Source: Microbacterium halotolerans
GTDB lineage: Bacteria > Actinomycetota > Actinomycetes > Actinomycetales > Microbacteriaceae
Length of the DNA: 64,000 nucleotides
NCBI RefSeq assembly: GCF_003569805.1
Contig: NZ_KZ984051.1
Coordinates: forward strand, 1,687,953 to 1,751,952
Direction of reading: 5' to 3'
Numbering within the stretch: the stretch's first letter is position 1; every line of letters starts with the position of its first letter. This document shows positions 49,222-58,022 of this stretch, one piece after another. Made by a program: the position numbers and the translations under genes. A model generated the notes under the pieces. That model made no database searches. It saw only the letters and a list, made by a program, of their open reading frames with translations, and was not told where the DNA came from.

Positions 49222-49623
49222 ATGAACGAGGAGTTCGACGCCCACCTGCAGGAACTGCGCCGCGGCACGATCGTGCTGGCGTGCCTGCGCCTGCTGCGCG
49301 AGCCCGGCTACGGGTACGGCCTGCTCGAGCAGCTCACGCGGCACGGCTTCGAGACGGACGCGAACACGCTCTACCCGCTGCTGCGCCGCCTGGAGAAGCA
49401 GGGACACCTCGTCAGCGAATGGAGCACGGCTCAGGCTCGCCCCCGCAAGTTCTACCGAACGTCCGATGAGGGTGAGCGGCTCGCCGACGCGCTCACCCTC
49501 GACTGGGCCGCGCTGACGTCGTCGATCGCATCGCTCGACGACGCATCGGAGAGCTCTGCGACTCCCGACACCACCGACGACACGTCCGCCCGGCGCGACA
49601 CGCCGATCGACAAGGAGCACTGA
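49222..49623 (+). CDS. PadR-family transcriptional regulator
   Basis: The protein is 133 residues long from ATG 49222. It has the PadR winged helix: ELRRGTIVLACLRLLREPGYGYGLL, then TDANTLYPLLRRLEKQGHL and RKFYRTSDEGERLADAL with a short C-terminal helix. It is followed 1 base later by a permease-prefix membrane protein. PadR regulators paired with such membrane proteins are common in Gram-positive bacteria, where the pair responds to envelope stress or drugs. Confidence 0.92.
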   Translation: MNEEFDAHLQELRRGTIVLACLRLLREPGYGYGLLEQLTRHGFETDANTLYPLLRRLEKQGHLVSEWSTAQARPRKFYRTSDEGERLADALTLDWAALTSSIASLDDASESSATPDTTDDTSARRDTPIDKEH

Positions 49624-49624
49624 C

Positions 49625-50575
49625 ATGTCCGCGACACTGACAGACAGATACATCTCCGCGACGCTCCGCGGCGTGCCCGCGGAGGCGCACGACGACGTCA
49701 GGAACGAGCTGACCGGATCGATCGCCGACGCCGTCGAAGCTCGCATCGAAGAGGGCGAGCGCCCGGATGAGGCCGAGCGAGCCGCGCTGAACGAGCTCGG
49801 CGATCCGGCGGTGCTGGCGGCGGGTCTCGCCGACCGGCGGCTTCAGCTGATCGGCCCGCGCCACTACCTGACGTGGCTGCGCCTGCTCCTCGCCATCGTT
49901 CCGGCGAGCGTCGCCGTGCTGGTGGCGCTCGGGTACGCGATCTCGGGTGCGGGCGTCGGCGACATCATCGCGGAGGGCATCGCCTCCGGCATCACAGCGG
50001 GGCTGCACGTGTGCGTGTGGACGACGCTCGCCTTCGCCGTGATGGACAGGCTCGGCGCCGACGGCTCCCCTCGCTGGAGCGTCGACCGGCTGCCGGAGAA
50101 TCGGTCCACCGGGCGAGGATTGGCCGACCTGATCGCCGTCGCCATCCTGATGCCGGCCGCGGCGTTCGGGTTCGTGTGGGATCGGCAGGTCGGCTTCATC
50201 TTCCTGCACGGTGAGGCGTATCCGATCTGGAACCCCTCGCTCTGGCCGTGGTGGATGGCCGCCGTGTTCGTGCTGCTCGCGATGGTCATCGGCATTCAGA
50301 CAGCCGTCTTCGTCAGGGGGCGGTGGACCGCACGCATCGCGATCGCCAACACGGCGCTGCAGGTGCTGGGCGCGAGCTGGTTCCTCACGCTGCTGGGTCG
50401 TGGCGAGCTGTTCAACCCCGAGATGCTCGAGGTGCTGATGGTCGAGAGCGGCGTGACATCCGAGACGCTGCGCGTGCTCGCCGTGGTGTTCGGCTTCTTC
50501 GGGGTCTGCGCGATCGCGGCCGGGGGCATCATCGATTGCTGGCTCAAGACCGCCCGCGATGCGCGGACCGCGTAG
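49625..50575 (+). CDS. Membrane protein with permease prefix (HAAS-like) domain
   Basis: The protein is 316 residues long. The N-terminal 75 residues form the permease-prefix/HAAS domain (DRYISATLRGVPAEAHDDV, then RAALNELGDPAVLAAGLADR). About six membrane helices follow. In Gram-positive bacteria HAAS proteins are usually encoded right after a PadR regulator and interact with it, as here. The likely role is in a PadR-controlled envelope response. The transported substrate, if any, is unknown. Confidence 0.85.
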   Translation: MSATLTDRYISATLRGVPAEAHDDVRNELTGSIADAVEARIEEGERPDEAERAALNELGDPAVLAAGLADRRLQLIGPRHYLTWLRLLLAIVPASVAVLVALGYAISGAGVGDIIAEGIASGITAGLHVCVWTTLAFAVMDRLGADGSPRWSVDRLPENRSTGRGLADLIAVAILMPAAAFGFVWDRQVGFIFLHGEAYPIWNPSLWPWWMAAVFVLLAMVIGIQTAVFVRGRWTARIAIANTALQVLGASWFLTLLGRGELFNPEMLEVLMVESGVTSETLRVLAVVFGFFGVCAIAAGGIIDCWLKTARDARTA

Positions 50576-50769
50576 GCACGACATCTCGTTCGCGGGAATT
50601 GTTCACCGACTCGTCGTCGGCCGGCTGAGCTGAATACGACCGCGCGACATCCGTCCATCCGGATCGACTGCATGCTCGTTCCATGCGGTCGCACTCCTCT
50701 TGCGCCGCGAAGGCAGAACGTTCCGCCCGTATCCGGCCGCTGCCAAGCCGCCGCGACTACCGTGGAGGC

Positions 50770-51927
50770 ATGGAGAACGATCTCGAGGAAGTTGCTGAGG
50801 CCGCGACTGCGAACCCGCTGATGGCCTGGGTCTGGGTGCTCATCGCCATCGGCGTCGCCATCGGGCTCGGGCTGCTCGCGTCGTTCGTGTTCGCCGGGGT
50901 GATGGGCCGTCTCAGCCGCAAGCATGAGGTGTTCGCCGATCTGAAGCGCCGATTCCCGAAGATCATCTTCTGGGCCATCGCGGTTGTCGGCAGCTGGGTG
51001 TCGGTGCCGAACCTGATGCCGGAGGGCACGGAGGACCTCGCTGGCGTCGTCGAGTACGTGCTGCGCCTGTGCGTGATCGCCATCGTCGGCTGGCTGCTCG
51101 CGAAGATCCTGATCTTCTTCATCGACGGCGCCCTGCGCGCACAGGAGAAGCTCGAGGACGATCCGTTCACCCTCCGGCAGCGCCGTACGCAGATCCGGAT
51201 GATCCGGCGGCTCGTGGTCGTGCTCGTGCTCGTGCTGACGGCCGGCGCGATGCTGCTCACGATTCCCGGTGCGCAGACCTTCGGCGCATCGCTGCTCGCA
51301 TCGGCCGGTGTCGTATCGATCGTCGCCGGCATCGCCGCGCAGTCCACGCTCGGCAACCTGATCGCAGGACTCCAGCTCGCCTTCTCGAACGCCCTGCGCA
51401 CGGGAGACACCGTCGAGGTCAACGGCGAGTTCGGCACGGTCGAGGAGATCACCCTCACCTACGTCGTCGTGCAGATCTGGGACGACCGGCGTCTCGTGCT
51501 CCCCTCCACGTACTTCACGACGACGCCCTACACGAATTGGACCCGCAGTCAGACCGAGGTGACCGGAACCGTCTACCTCGAAGTGGACTACTCGGTCGAC
51601 ATCGGGGCGCTGCGCGACGAACTGCGCATGGTGCTCGACTCCACGGACCTGTGGGACCGCCGCTCATGGGGCCTCGTGATGACGGATGCGGTCGGAGGCG
51701 TCGCCCAGCTGCGCGCGTCGATCACTGCGGCGAACGCCGACGACATCTGGGGTCTGCGGTGCCTCGTGCGGGAGAAGCTCGTGGGGTTCCTGGCGCAGAA
51801 GCGCCCGGATGAGCTCGTCCGCAGGCGCGTCATCGTCGAGGAGCCTGCGCCGCGCCAGCGCGGCGGGTTCGACGTTCCCACGGACACGACAGGCATCCCG
51901 GTGGTCGCCGAGGGCGGTGAGCAGTGA
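50770..51927 (+). CDS. MscS-type mechanosensitive channel
   Basis: The protein is 385 residues long; ATG 50770 follows GGAGG and TACCGT upstream may be a -10. Four N-terminal membrane helices precede the MscS core: the pore helix ASLLASAGVVSIVAGIAAQS with TLGNLIAGLQ, then the beta domain GDTVEVNGEFGTVEEITLTY and LPSTYFTTTPYTNWTR. It opens under membrane tension and releases solutes after osmotic downshock. The gene after it overlaps its stop. Confidence 0.92.
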   Translation: MENDLEEVAEAATANPLMAWVWVLIAIGVAIGLGLLASFVFAGVMGRLSRKHEVFADLKRRFPKIIFWAIAVVGSWVSVPNLMPEGTEDLAGVVEYVLRLCVIAIVGWLLAKILIFFIDGALRAQEKLEDDPFTLRQRRTQIRMIRRLVVVLVLVLTAGAMLLTIPGAQTFGASLLASAGVVSIVAGIAAQSTLGNLIAGLQLAFSNALRTGDTVEVNGEFGTVEEITLTYVVVQIWDDRRLVLPSTYFTTTPYTNWTRSQTEVTGTVYLEVDYSVDIGALRDELRMVLDSTDLWDRRSWGLVMTDAVGGVAQLRASITAANADDIWGLRCLVREKLVGFLAQKRPDELVRRRVIVEEPAPRQRGGFDVPTDTTGIPVVAEGGEQ

Positions 51928-52553
51928 CCGAAGAGTTCCACAAGCCGGTCAGACTCCCATCCGAGATGTTCGACCGGCTGTTCGCCGGCGACGACCCTGC
52001 CGAAGTGTCGCGGGTGGCGCACTCGACGGCCCAGGCACTGCTGGCGCGCGTGCGCGCGGAGCCGGACACCGACATCGTCGAACGGCTGATCGACTTCACG
52101 AATCACAACGGAATCGACGATATCGCCGAGCTGTGGTCGCGTTCGCCGGCGAAGACGCTGCCTGGGTCGCTGTGGCGGCTGTACCTGCTGCAGCTGTCGA
52201 TCCACGACGATCCTGGCACCTCGGCGCTGCTGTACGAGCGAGGGCGCACCGAGCTCCACTCGGCCGACGCCGCCATAGCCGGTGCACCGAGCCCCGCCGG
52301 CCCCGATGAGCTGGTCTCCGTGATCGACCAGATCATGCGCGGCGTGTTCGCCGGCGACTTCGCGGTGGCACTCGACCGGGCCAGCGCTTTCTGCCGAGTG
52401 CAGGCATCCGGGGCCACGCACCTGGCCGATGACTACGAGCAGAGCGAACCGGACCGCTCGACCGCCTTCACGACGAGGGCGCTGCGTCTGAGCACCTACG
52501 CCGACGACCTCCGCCACGCCGCGCGCCTCTGGCGCCGGGAAGGGCTCGCCTGA
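51924..52553 (+). CDS. Hypothetical protein coupled to the channel gene
   Basis: The protein is 209 residues long; GTG 51924 overlaps the channel gene stop. It is helical and acidic, with RLFAGDDPAEVSRVAHSTAQ, a WSRSPAKTLPGSLWRLYLLQ helix and a YADDLRHAARLWRREGLA end. It looks like a conserved actinobacterial protein (possibly DNA-ligase- or helix-bundle-like, but I cannot name the family). Its coupling to the MscS gene may reflect a shared transcript only. Confidence 0.65.
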   Translation: MTEEFHKPVRLPSEMFDRLFAGDDPAEVSRVAHSTAQALLARVRAEPDTDIVERLIDFTNHNGIDDIAELWSRSPAKTLPGSLWRLYLLQLSIHDDPGTSALLYERGRTELHSADAAIAGAPSPAGPDELVSVIDQIMRGVFAGDFAVALDRASAFCRVQASGATHLADDYEQSEPDRSTAFTTRALRLSTYADDLRHAARLWRREGLA

Positions 52554-52574
52554 CGCGCCGCGCCCCGCAGCTCA

Positions 52575-52625
52575 GGTGCGAGAAGGTGCCGCCTGAGATG
52601 CGCAACAGCGGCACTTCGTCGCACC
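52575..52625. terminator. Hairpin between the channel operon and purE
   Basis: Arms at 52575-52592 and 52608-52625 pair as GGTGCGA/TCGCACC and AGGTGCCGC/GCGGCACTT with a 2-base internal bulge and a 15-base loop. No T-run is seen. Confidence 0.55.
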
Positions 52626-52737
52626 CGAGCGACGATCGGTGGGGCCGCGGACGGGGTGCGCAGGTGTCGGCGGGTTGATACTGGACTCTGCGGGTCGTGT
52701 CAGGTGGAGCCGAGAGGAGCGCCGTACGCTGGGTGGC

Positions 52738-53268
52738 GTGCTTCACTCCTCCACGCAACCACTGGTCGGGCTCGTCATGGGGTCGGACTCCGACTGGCGC
52801 GTCATGGCTGACGCGTCGACGGTGCTGAGCGACTTCGGCATTCCGCATGAGGTCGAGGTCGTCTCGGCGCATCGCACACCTGACAAGCTGCTCAGCTACG
52901 GGCGCGAGGCGCGATCGCGCGGCCTGAGGGCGATCATCGCGGGTGCAGGGGGAGCGGCGCACCTGCCTGGCATGCTCGCATCCCTGACGGCGCTGCCGGT
53001 GATCGGCGTTCCCGTGCAGCTGAAGACGCTCGATGGGCTCGACTCGCTGCTGTCGATCGTGCAGATGCCTGCGGGTATTCCGGTCGCCACCGTGTCGATC
53101 AACGGTGCGAAGAACGCAGGGCTCCTCGCCGCGCGCATCCTCGGCGCGAGTGACCAGGCCATGGCCGAGAGGATCGAGGCATACGCCCGCGACCTCGAGT
53201 CGCAGGTCGGGGAGAAGAACCGGAGGCTGAAGGAGTCGCTGCAGAGCGACCAGGAGAGCGGCGCGTGA
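52738..53268 (+). CDS. purE: 5-(carboxyamino)imidazole ribonucleotide mutase
   Basis: The protein is 176 residues long; GTG 52738 follows TACGCT 7 bases upstream, as in leaderless genes. It is PurE class [36 protein letters not shown] and a [17 protein letters not shown] block. It converts N5-CAIR to CAIR in purine synthesis. purK, which often precedes it in actinobacteria, is not in the window next to it. It overlaps the LCP gene by 4 bases. Confidence 0.95.
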   Translation: MLHSSTQPLVGLVMGSDSDWRVMADASTVLSDFGIPHEVEVVSAHRTPDKLLSYGREARSRGLRAIIAGAGGAAHLPGMLASLTALPVIGVPVQLKTLDGLDSLLSIVQMPAGIPVATVSINGAKNAGLLAARILGASDQAMAERIEAYARDLESQVGEKNRRLKESLQSDQESGA

Positions 53269-54725
53269 CCCTGACCGAGTCGCCATGGCGCTCGGCATCT
53301 CGGGGCGACGGAGTCCTGAGTGCCCGCCCGATGCGCCACCCCGATGCGTCCGACGAGCAGGTGATGACGCGCCGAGGCTGGTGGCTCGTCGTCGTCAACT
53401 GGCTCATCCCCGGGTCCGCGCAGGTGCTCGCAGGCAACCGCAGGCTCGGGCGCTTCGGCCTCGCCGCCACACTGGTGATGTGGCTTCTCATCGTGCTGCT
53501 CGTCGCGGGGCTGCTGCTGTGGCGCTCCGCCACGCTCAGCGTGCTGATCAACCCCTTCGTCCTCGTCGCCCTCACCGTGATCGTCATCTCCTACGGCGTG
53601 CTCTGGATCATCCTGAGCCTGGACACGCTGCGCCTGACTCGCCTGGTGAAGACGGCACCTCCCGGTCGCTACCTGATCGCGCTGCTCTCCGTCGCACTGA
53701 TGCTCGTCACGGGAGGCACCGTCGCCTTCGCCGCGCCCCGGATGCTCGCGGCGAGCAGCGCGATCGACCAGATCTTCTCCGCCGGCGCCCCGATCGAACC
53801 GGACGACGGCTACTACAACGTGCTCCTGCTCGGCGGCGACTCGTCGGAAGGGCGGGACTCTCTGCGCTTCGACAGCATCTCCGTCGTCTCAGTGAACGCC
53901 GACACCGGCAAGGTGACGATCTTCGGCCTGCCGCGCGAGATGCTGAACGTGCCCTTCGAAGAGGGCACACCCATGCACGACATCTACCCGAACGGATTCC
54001 AGGGGCAGGCCAGCCAGACGTGCAGCTGGAACGGCTGGCTGAACCACGTGCGACAGCGCGTCGAGGTCTGCGATGAGAACGGGCAGTACAGCGAAACCGG
54101 CGGAACGGACCTGTATCCGGATGCCGATGAGGACGGTTCGGCGCCGGGCATCGAAGCCACCAAAGACGCAGCAGAGGGCATTCTCGGCATCGATGTCGAG
54201 CACTACGTGCTGCTCGACATGCATGGCTTCGCCTCCCTCGTCGATGCGCTCGGCGGCGTCGAGATCGAGGTCACCGAGCGGCTGCCGGAGGGGCCGGGAC
54301 CGTCGTACACCGGTCAGCCGGCAGAGGAGTGGGCGACCGGATGGATCGAGCCCGGCATGCAGACGATGGACGGTGACACGGCCCAGTGGTACGCGAGGTC
54401 GCGCTACACGACGAACGACTGGGACCGGATGAGGCGGCAGCGCGAGCTGCAGGCGGCGATCCTGGAGCAGTTCACCCCGCAGAACGTGCTGAATCGGTTC
54501 CAGGACATCGCCAGGGCGGGCGACGACCTGGTGCAGACCGACATGCCGCAGGCAGACCTGCCGTACTTCTTCGAGCTGGCGATGAAGGCCAAGGAGCAGC
54601 CGATCGACTCGATCGAGTTCACACCGAACAACGGCTACGGCACCGACACGACGCCGCCCGACTATGCGCATATCCGCACTGATGTGCAGTCGGCGCTGCA
54701 TCCGGATGAGGAAGGTTCCGGGTGA
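53265..54725 (+). CDS. LCP-family cell wall polymer ligase
   Basis: The protein is 486 residues long; GTG 53265 overlaps purE. Four N-terminal membrane helices come before the extracellular LCP domain: [58 protein letters not shown] and [19 protein letters not shown], with the Arg/Asp residues that bind the lipid pyrophosphate. It attaches wall glycopolymers to peptidoglycan. Extra membrane helices at the N-terminus are usual in Microbacteriaceae. Confidence 0.93.
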   Translation: MTLTESPWRSASRGDGVLSARPMRHPDASDEQVMTRRGWWLVVVNWLIPGSAQVLAGNRRLGRFGLAATLVMWLLIVLLVAGLLLWRSATLSVLINPFVLVALTVIVISYGVLWIILSLDTLRLTRLVKTAPPGRYLIALLSVALMLVTGGTVAFAAPRMLAASSAIDQIFSAGAPIEPDDGYYNVLLLGGDSSEGRDSLRFDSISVVSVNADTGKVTIFGLPREMLNVPFEEGTPMHDIYPNGFQGQASQTCSWNGWLNHVRQRVEVCDENGQYSETGGTDLYPDADEDGSAPGIEATKDAAEGILGIDVEHYVLLDMHGFASLVDALGGVEIEVTERLPEGPGPSYTGQPAEEWATGWIEPGMQTMDGDTAQWYARSRYTTNDWDRMRRQRELQAAILEQFTPQNVLNRFQDIARAGDDLVQTDMPQADLPYFFELAMKAKEQPIDSIEFTPNNGYGTDTTPPDYAHIRTDVQSALHPDEEGSG

Positions 54726-54783
54726 GCGGGCCTTCCCTGTGGATATACGGCGACGTTCAGGAGACGCTGGATAGGCTCTTTCC

Positions 54784-55854
54784 ATGCCAGTGAGTCTCCG
54801 CGTCGTCCTCGACCAGGTCGTGGAACCCACGAGCGATGACCTGCACGCCGCGGCGCGCGATCTCACCCGCGCGCTGATCGGCACGGTGCCCGTCGGGTGT
54901 CGTGTGGAAGGCATCGCTCCCGTCGCCGACGGCCTCGACATCGATGGGCTGTTCACCGTGCACGCCGCCAAGCAGATGCGGCGCGATTGGCCGTTCGGCT
55001 TTGTCCGGGGGGCGGGTCGCGGAATGGTGCACTCGCCGACACTGCTCGCTCCGCTCGCCGCGCACGATCGCGTGAACGAGGGCGACCAGACCGTCTCGAC
55101 CGTCTGGGACCTGTCGCCGTGGAATTCCGTCGCCGAACGCCACGGCGCGGGCGCCTCGCGGCAGCGTCGTCTGCTGCGCAGGGCCGCCAAGTACGCGGAC
55201 GCGATCGTCGTCCCCACTCATGTGATGGCTGACTCGCTCTGCGAGTACGCACGCGTTGCCGACCGTGTGCGCGTGATCCCCGGTGCCGTGGAACTGGACT
55301 TCGCGATCCCGGATGATGCGGTCGCGCGCCGCGCACGGCTCGGTCTGCCGAGAGACTACGTGGCCACGAGCGGCGGCACGGCGGAGCTCGACGGGCTCGC
55401 CGCCGCGCTGCGGGCGGCATCGGCCACCGACCTCGACGTCGTGGTCGTCGACGTGCCGGAGGGACAGGAACCGGGTCTCGCCGACCTCGCCCAGGCAGGG
55501 GGACTCCCGGAGCGGCGGGTGCACGCACGCGGCTCCCTCGGCCGCGAAGACCGCGCCGCTGTGATCGGGGGCGCGGCGAGCTTCGTGTCCGCGGCCACGC
55601 GCGACGCATGGCCGTGGCGTGCGGTCGAGGCCATGGCGCTCGGCATTCCGCTCGTCGCCGTCGACTCACCCGTGCATCGCGAAGTCATCTACGACGGCGG
55701 TCTCTTCGTACCGGAGGGCGACCTGGGCGATGCCCTGCGCACGACGCTCGGCGCGGGGCGTGAGCGCCTGCGCGTGCTCGGTCAGGACCGCTCGAGGGCG
55801 TTCACCTGGGTGGGAGCCGCCGAGAAGGTGTGGCAGCTGCACGCGGATCTGTGA
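54784..55854 (+). CDS. Glycosyltransferase (GT-B type)
   Basis: The protein is 356 residues long; TAGGCT lies 7 bases before ATG 54784, suggesting a leaderless start. The GT-B fold can be seen in an N-terminal half with TVWDLSPWNSVAERH, a middle IVVPTHVMADSLCEYA, and a C-terminal VSAATRDAWPWRAVEAMALG with VAVDSPVHREVIYDGG for donor binding. It is a GT4-like enzyme but lacks the usual EX7E in full. It is placed between the LCP ligase and the polysaccharide exporter, so it likely makes a wall polymer. Confidence 0.85.
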   Translation: MPVSLRVVLDQVVEPTSDDLHAAARDLTRALIGTVPVGCRVEGIAPVADGLDIDGLFTVHAAKQMRRDWPFGFVRGAGRGMVHSPTLLAPLAAHDRVNEGDQTVSTVWDLSPWNSVAERHGAGASRQRRLLRRAAKYADAIVVPTHVMADSLCEYARVADRVRVIPGAVELDFAIPDDAVARRARLGLPRDYVATSGGTAELDGLAAALRAASATDLDVVVVDVPEGQEPGLADLAQAGGLPERRVHARGSLGREDRAAVIGGAASFVSAATRDAWPWRAVEAMALGIPLVAVDSPVHREVIYDGGLFVPEGDLGDALRTTLGAGRERLRVLGQDRSRAFTWVGAAEKVWQLHADL

Positions 55855-55942
55855 TGGTCAATCGACACAACCCTGCCCCGGTTGAACGGGCATCCAGGCT
55901 CACGGCGGTACGATCGCGTGTGGCCTTAACACGGAACAGGAT

Positions 55943-56845
55943 ATGGGGCACGGCGGAGTGAACGCAGTCGATCTCAAGGACTACAACGTCCCCGGCAGAG
56001 GCCGCGGGCTCGCGGACGTGTTCCGCTGGCGGTATCTGCTGAAGGTCCTGGTGCGCAAAGCGACCTCCACCCGCTATCGCAACTCGGCGCTCGGTTGGAC
56101 GTGGTCGTATGCCAGGCCGCTCGTCCAGTTCCTCATCTACTGGCTCGTGATGGGCAAGATCCTCGGGGTGGACAAAGGGATCGACAACTTCCCGCTGTAC
56201 ATCTTCAGCGGCTTCGTCACGATCCAGTTCTTCAACGGGGCTTTTCAACAGGCGACCTCGTCGATCGTCGCGAACAAGGCGCTCGTCAAGAAGATCTACA
56301 TGCCCCGCGAGCTGTTCCCGGTGGCGGCGGTGATCAACGGCTTCATCCACTTCCTGCCGCAGCTGGCCATCCTGCTCGTCGTGGCGCTGCTCTACGGCTG
56401 GAGGCCCGATTTCATCCATATCGGGGCGGTGCTGCTCGGTCTGATAATCATCGGAGCGCTCTCGCTTGGGATGGGCATTCTGTTCGCGGGCATCAACGTG
56501 CGCTACCGCGACGCCGACAACTTCGGCGAGCTCATCCGGCAGGTCGTGCTGTGGTTGTCACCCGTGCTCTACCCCTGGCGCCTCATCAGTGAGACTCTTG
56601 GTGATGTGTGGGTGTACCTCTACTTCTGCAATCCCATCTCGGTGGCCGTCGAACTGATGCACTTCGGCTTCTGGTCGCCCACGGTGCCGCCGTTCCACGC
56701 GACCGACGAGCCCGGCGGTTGGTTCGGGTTCCCGCCCGCATTCGGCTGGTACATCGGCGGTGCACTCGTCCTCAGCCTGCTGCTCCTGCTGCTCGGCCAG
56801 TACACCTTCCGTCGCTTCGAGCGGACCTTCGCCCAGGACGTGTGA
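55943..56845 (+). CDS. Polysaccharide export ABC permease (Wzm-like)
   Basis: The protein is 300 residues long (ATG 55943; GTG 55958 possible). It is an ABC-2 permease of the O-antigen/teichoic type: VRKATSTRYRNSALGWTWSY at the N-terminus, then six membrane helices including LPLYIFSGFVTIQFFNGAFQ-like and NVRYRDADNFGELIRQVVLW. Together with the ATPase next to it, it would move undecaprenyl-linked polymer across the membrane. A galactan or rhamnan is a reasonable cargo given GlfT2 nearby. Confidence 0.9.
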   Translation: MGHGGVNAVDLKDYNVPGRGRGLADVFRWRYLLKVLVRKATSTRYRNSALGWTWSYARPLVQFLIYWLVMGKILGVDKGIDNFPLYIFSGFVTIQFFNGAFQQATSSIVANKALVKKIYMPRELFPVAAVINGFIHFLPQLAILLVVALLYGWRPDFIHIGAVLLGLIIIGALSLGMGILFAGINVRYRDADNFGELIRQVVLWLSPVLYPWRLISETLGDVWVYLYFCNPISVAVELMHFGFWSPTVPPFHATDEPGGWFGFPPAFGWYIGGALVLSLLLLLLGQYTFRRFERTFAQDV

Positions 56846-57846
56846 TGTCGAAACAGATTCTGCAGACCTCTGCCACCAAGCCCGCGATCATCATCGATCA
56901 CGTCTCGAAACGCTTCCGCAAGCGCAACACTCACTCCATCAAGGAGGCGTTCGTTGCAGCAGCGCGCCGCAAGAGGGTGCGCTCGGACTCGTTCACGGCG
57001 CTCGACGACGTCAGCTTCCAGATCGGCGAAGGGGAGTCCGTCGCGGTGATGGGGCTGAACGGTTCCGGCAAGTCGACGACCCTCAAAATGGTCTCCGGCG
57101 TCATGGAGCCGGATGACGGCCGCGTGTTCACACGGGGACGCGTCGCCGGCCTCATCGAGGTCGGCGCGGGCTTCCATCCCGAGCTGACAGGGCGCGACAA
57201 CGTGTACCTGAATGCCGCGATCCTCGGAATGTCCAAGGAGGAGACCGACAAGCGCTACAACGACATCCTCGAGTTCAGCGAGATCGGCGAGTTCATCGAC
57301 CAGGCGGTCAAACACTACTCGTCGGGCATGTTCATGCGCCTGGCGTTCGCCGTCGCCATCCACGTCGACGCCGACGTGCTGCTTGTCGATGAGGTGCTCT
57401 CCGTGGGCGATGCGCCCTTCCGCAAGAAATGCAACGAGAAGCTGCAGGAGCTGGCCGCACGCGGCGTCACGATGATGATCGTGAGCCACAACAAGAACAC
57501 GGTGAAGAAGCTGTGCAGCCGCGGCATCATCATCCGCGACCACAGGGTCGTCTTCGATGGGCCGATCGCTGAGGCCGTTGCCGAGCTGGACGGTGACAAG
57601 CCGCGAGATGCCGAGAAGAGCGCAGAGCAGCGCAAGGAACCGGAGCCACGCACGCCGGATCCGAAGGAGATCCCGGATCAGGTCAAGGGCCCGCACACGG
57701 GCCGGATCCCGATCGGTGGGCTGAGCGACGACGACGAGACGAACGGCCCGATCAGCGGGAGTCCCCGCCCCGATGGTGGGGATGAGCGCACTGGTGATGA
57801 CGAGAAGTTCGGCGGCGACCAGAAGCCGAGCGACGATGAGAAGTGA
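56845..57846 (+). CDS. Polysaccharide export ABC ATPase (Wzt-like)
   Basis: The protein is 333 residues long; ATG 56845 overlaps the permease stop. It has Walker A GLNGSGKST, signature YSSGM, Walker B LLVDEVLSVGD and the H-loop SHNKNTV. It belongs to the TagH/Wzt family. A C-terminal tail of about 100 residues is Pro/Asp/Glu/Gly-rich and disordered, in place of the carbohydrate-binding domain seen in some Wzt proteins. It drives the neighbouring permease. Confidence 0.93.
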   Translation: MSKQILQTSATKPAIIIDHVSKRFRKRNTHSIKEAFVAAARRKRVRSDSFTALDDVSFQIGEGESVAVMGLNGSGKSTTLKMVSGVMEPDDGRVFTRGRVAGLIEVGAGFHPELTGRDNVYLNAAILGMSKEETDKRYNDILEFSEIGEFIDQAVKHYSSGMFMRLAFAVAIHVDADVLLVDEVLSVGDAPFRKKCNEKLQELAARGVTMMIVSHNKNTVKKLCSRGIIIRDHRVVFDGPIAEAVAELDGDKPRDAEKSAEQRKEPEPRTPDPKEIPDQVKGPHTGRIPIGGLSDDDETNGPISGSPRPDGGDERTGDDEKFGGDQKPSDDEK

Positions 57847-58022
57847 CAGAAGGGCGCCCTGACGTAAGAGCGCGAAGCGGCGTCGGCGACGAATGCTGAC
57901 GTGCGCGCGTAGCTCGAACGGTGGTGAGCAGCGAGGGCTTTTGGCGTGCCGGGTGCCCATCGCGACACGAGGTACCATCGGGCACACTCGCCTCGCGAGC
58001 ACACTTCTGTCACACTTATCAC

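Noticed and set aside
52738..53268. A purEK operon
   Set aside because: No ATP-grasp PurK gene is found next to purE; the upstream genes are an MscS channel and an unknown helical protein.
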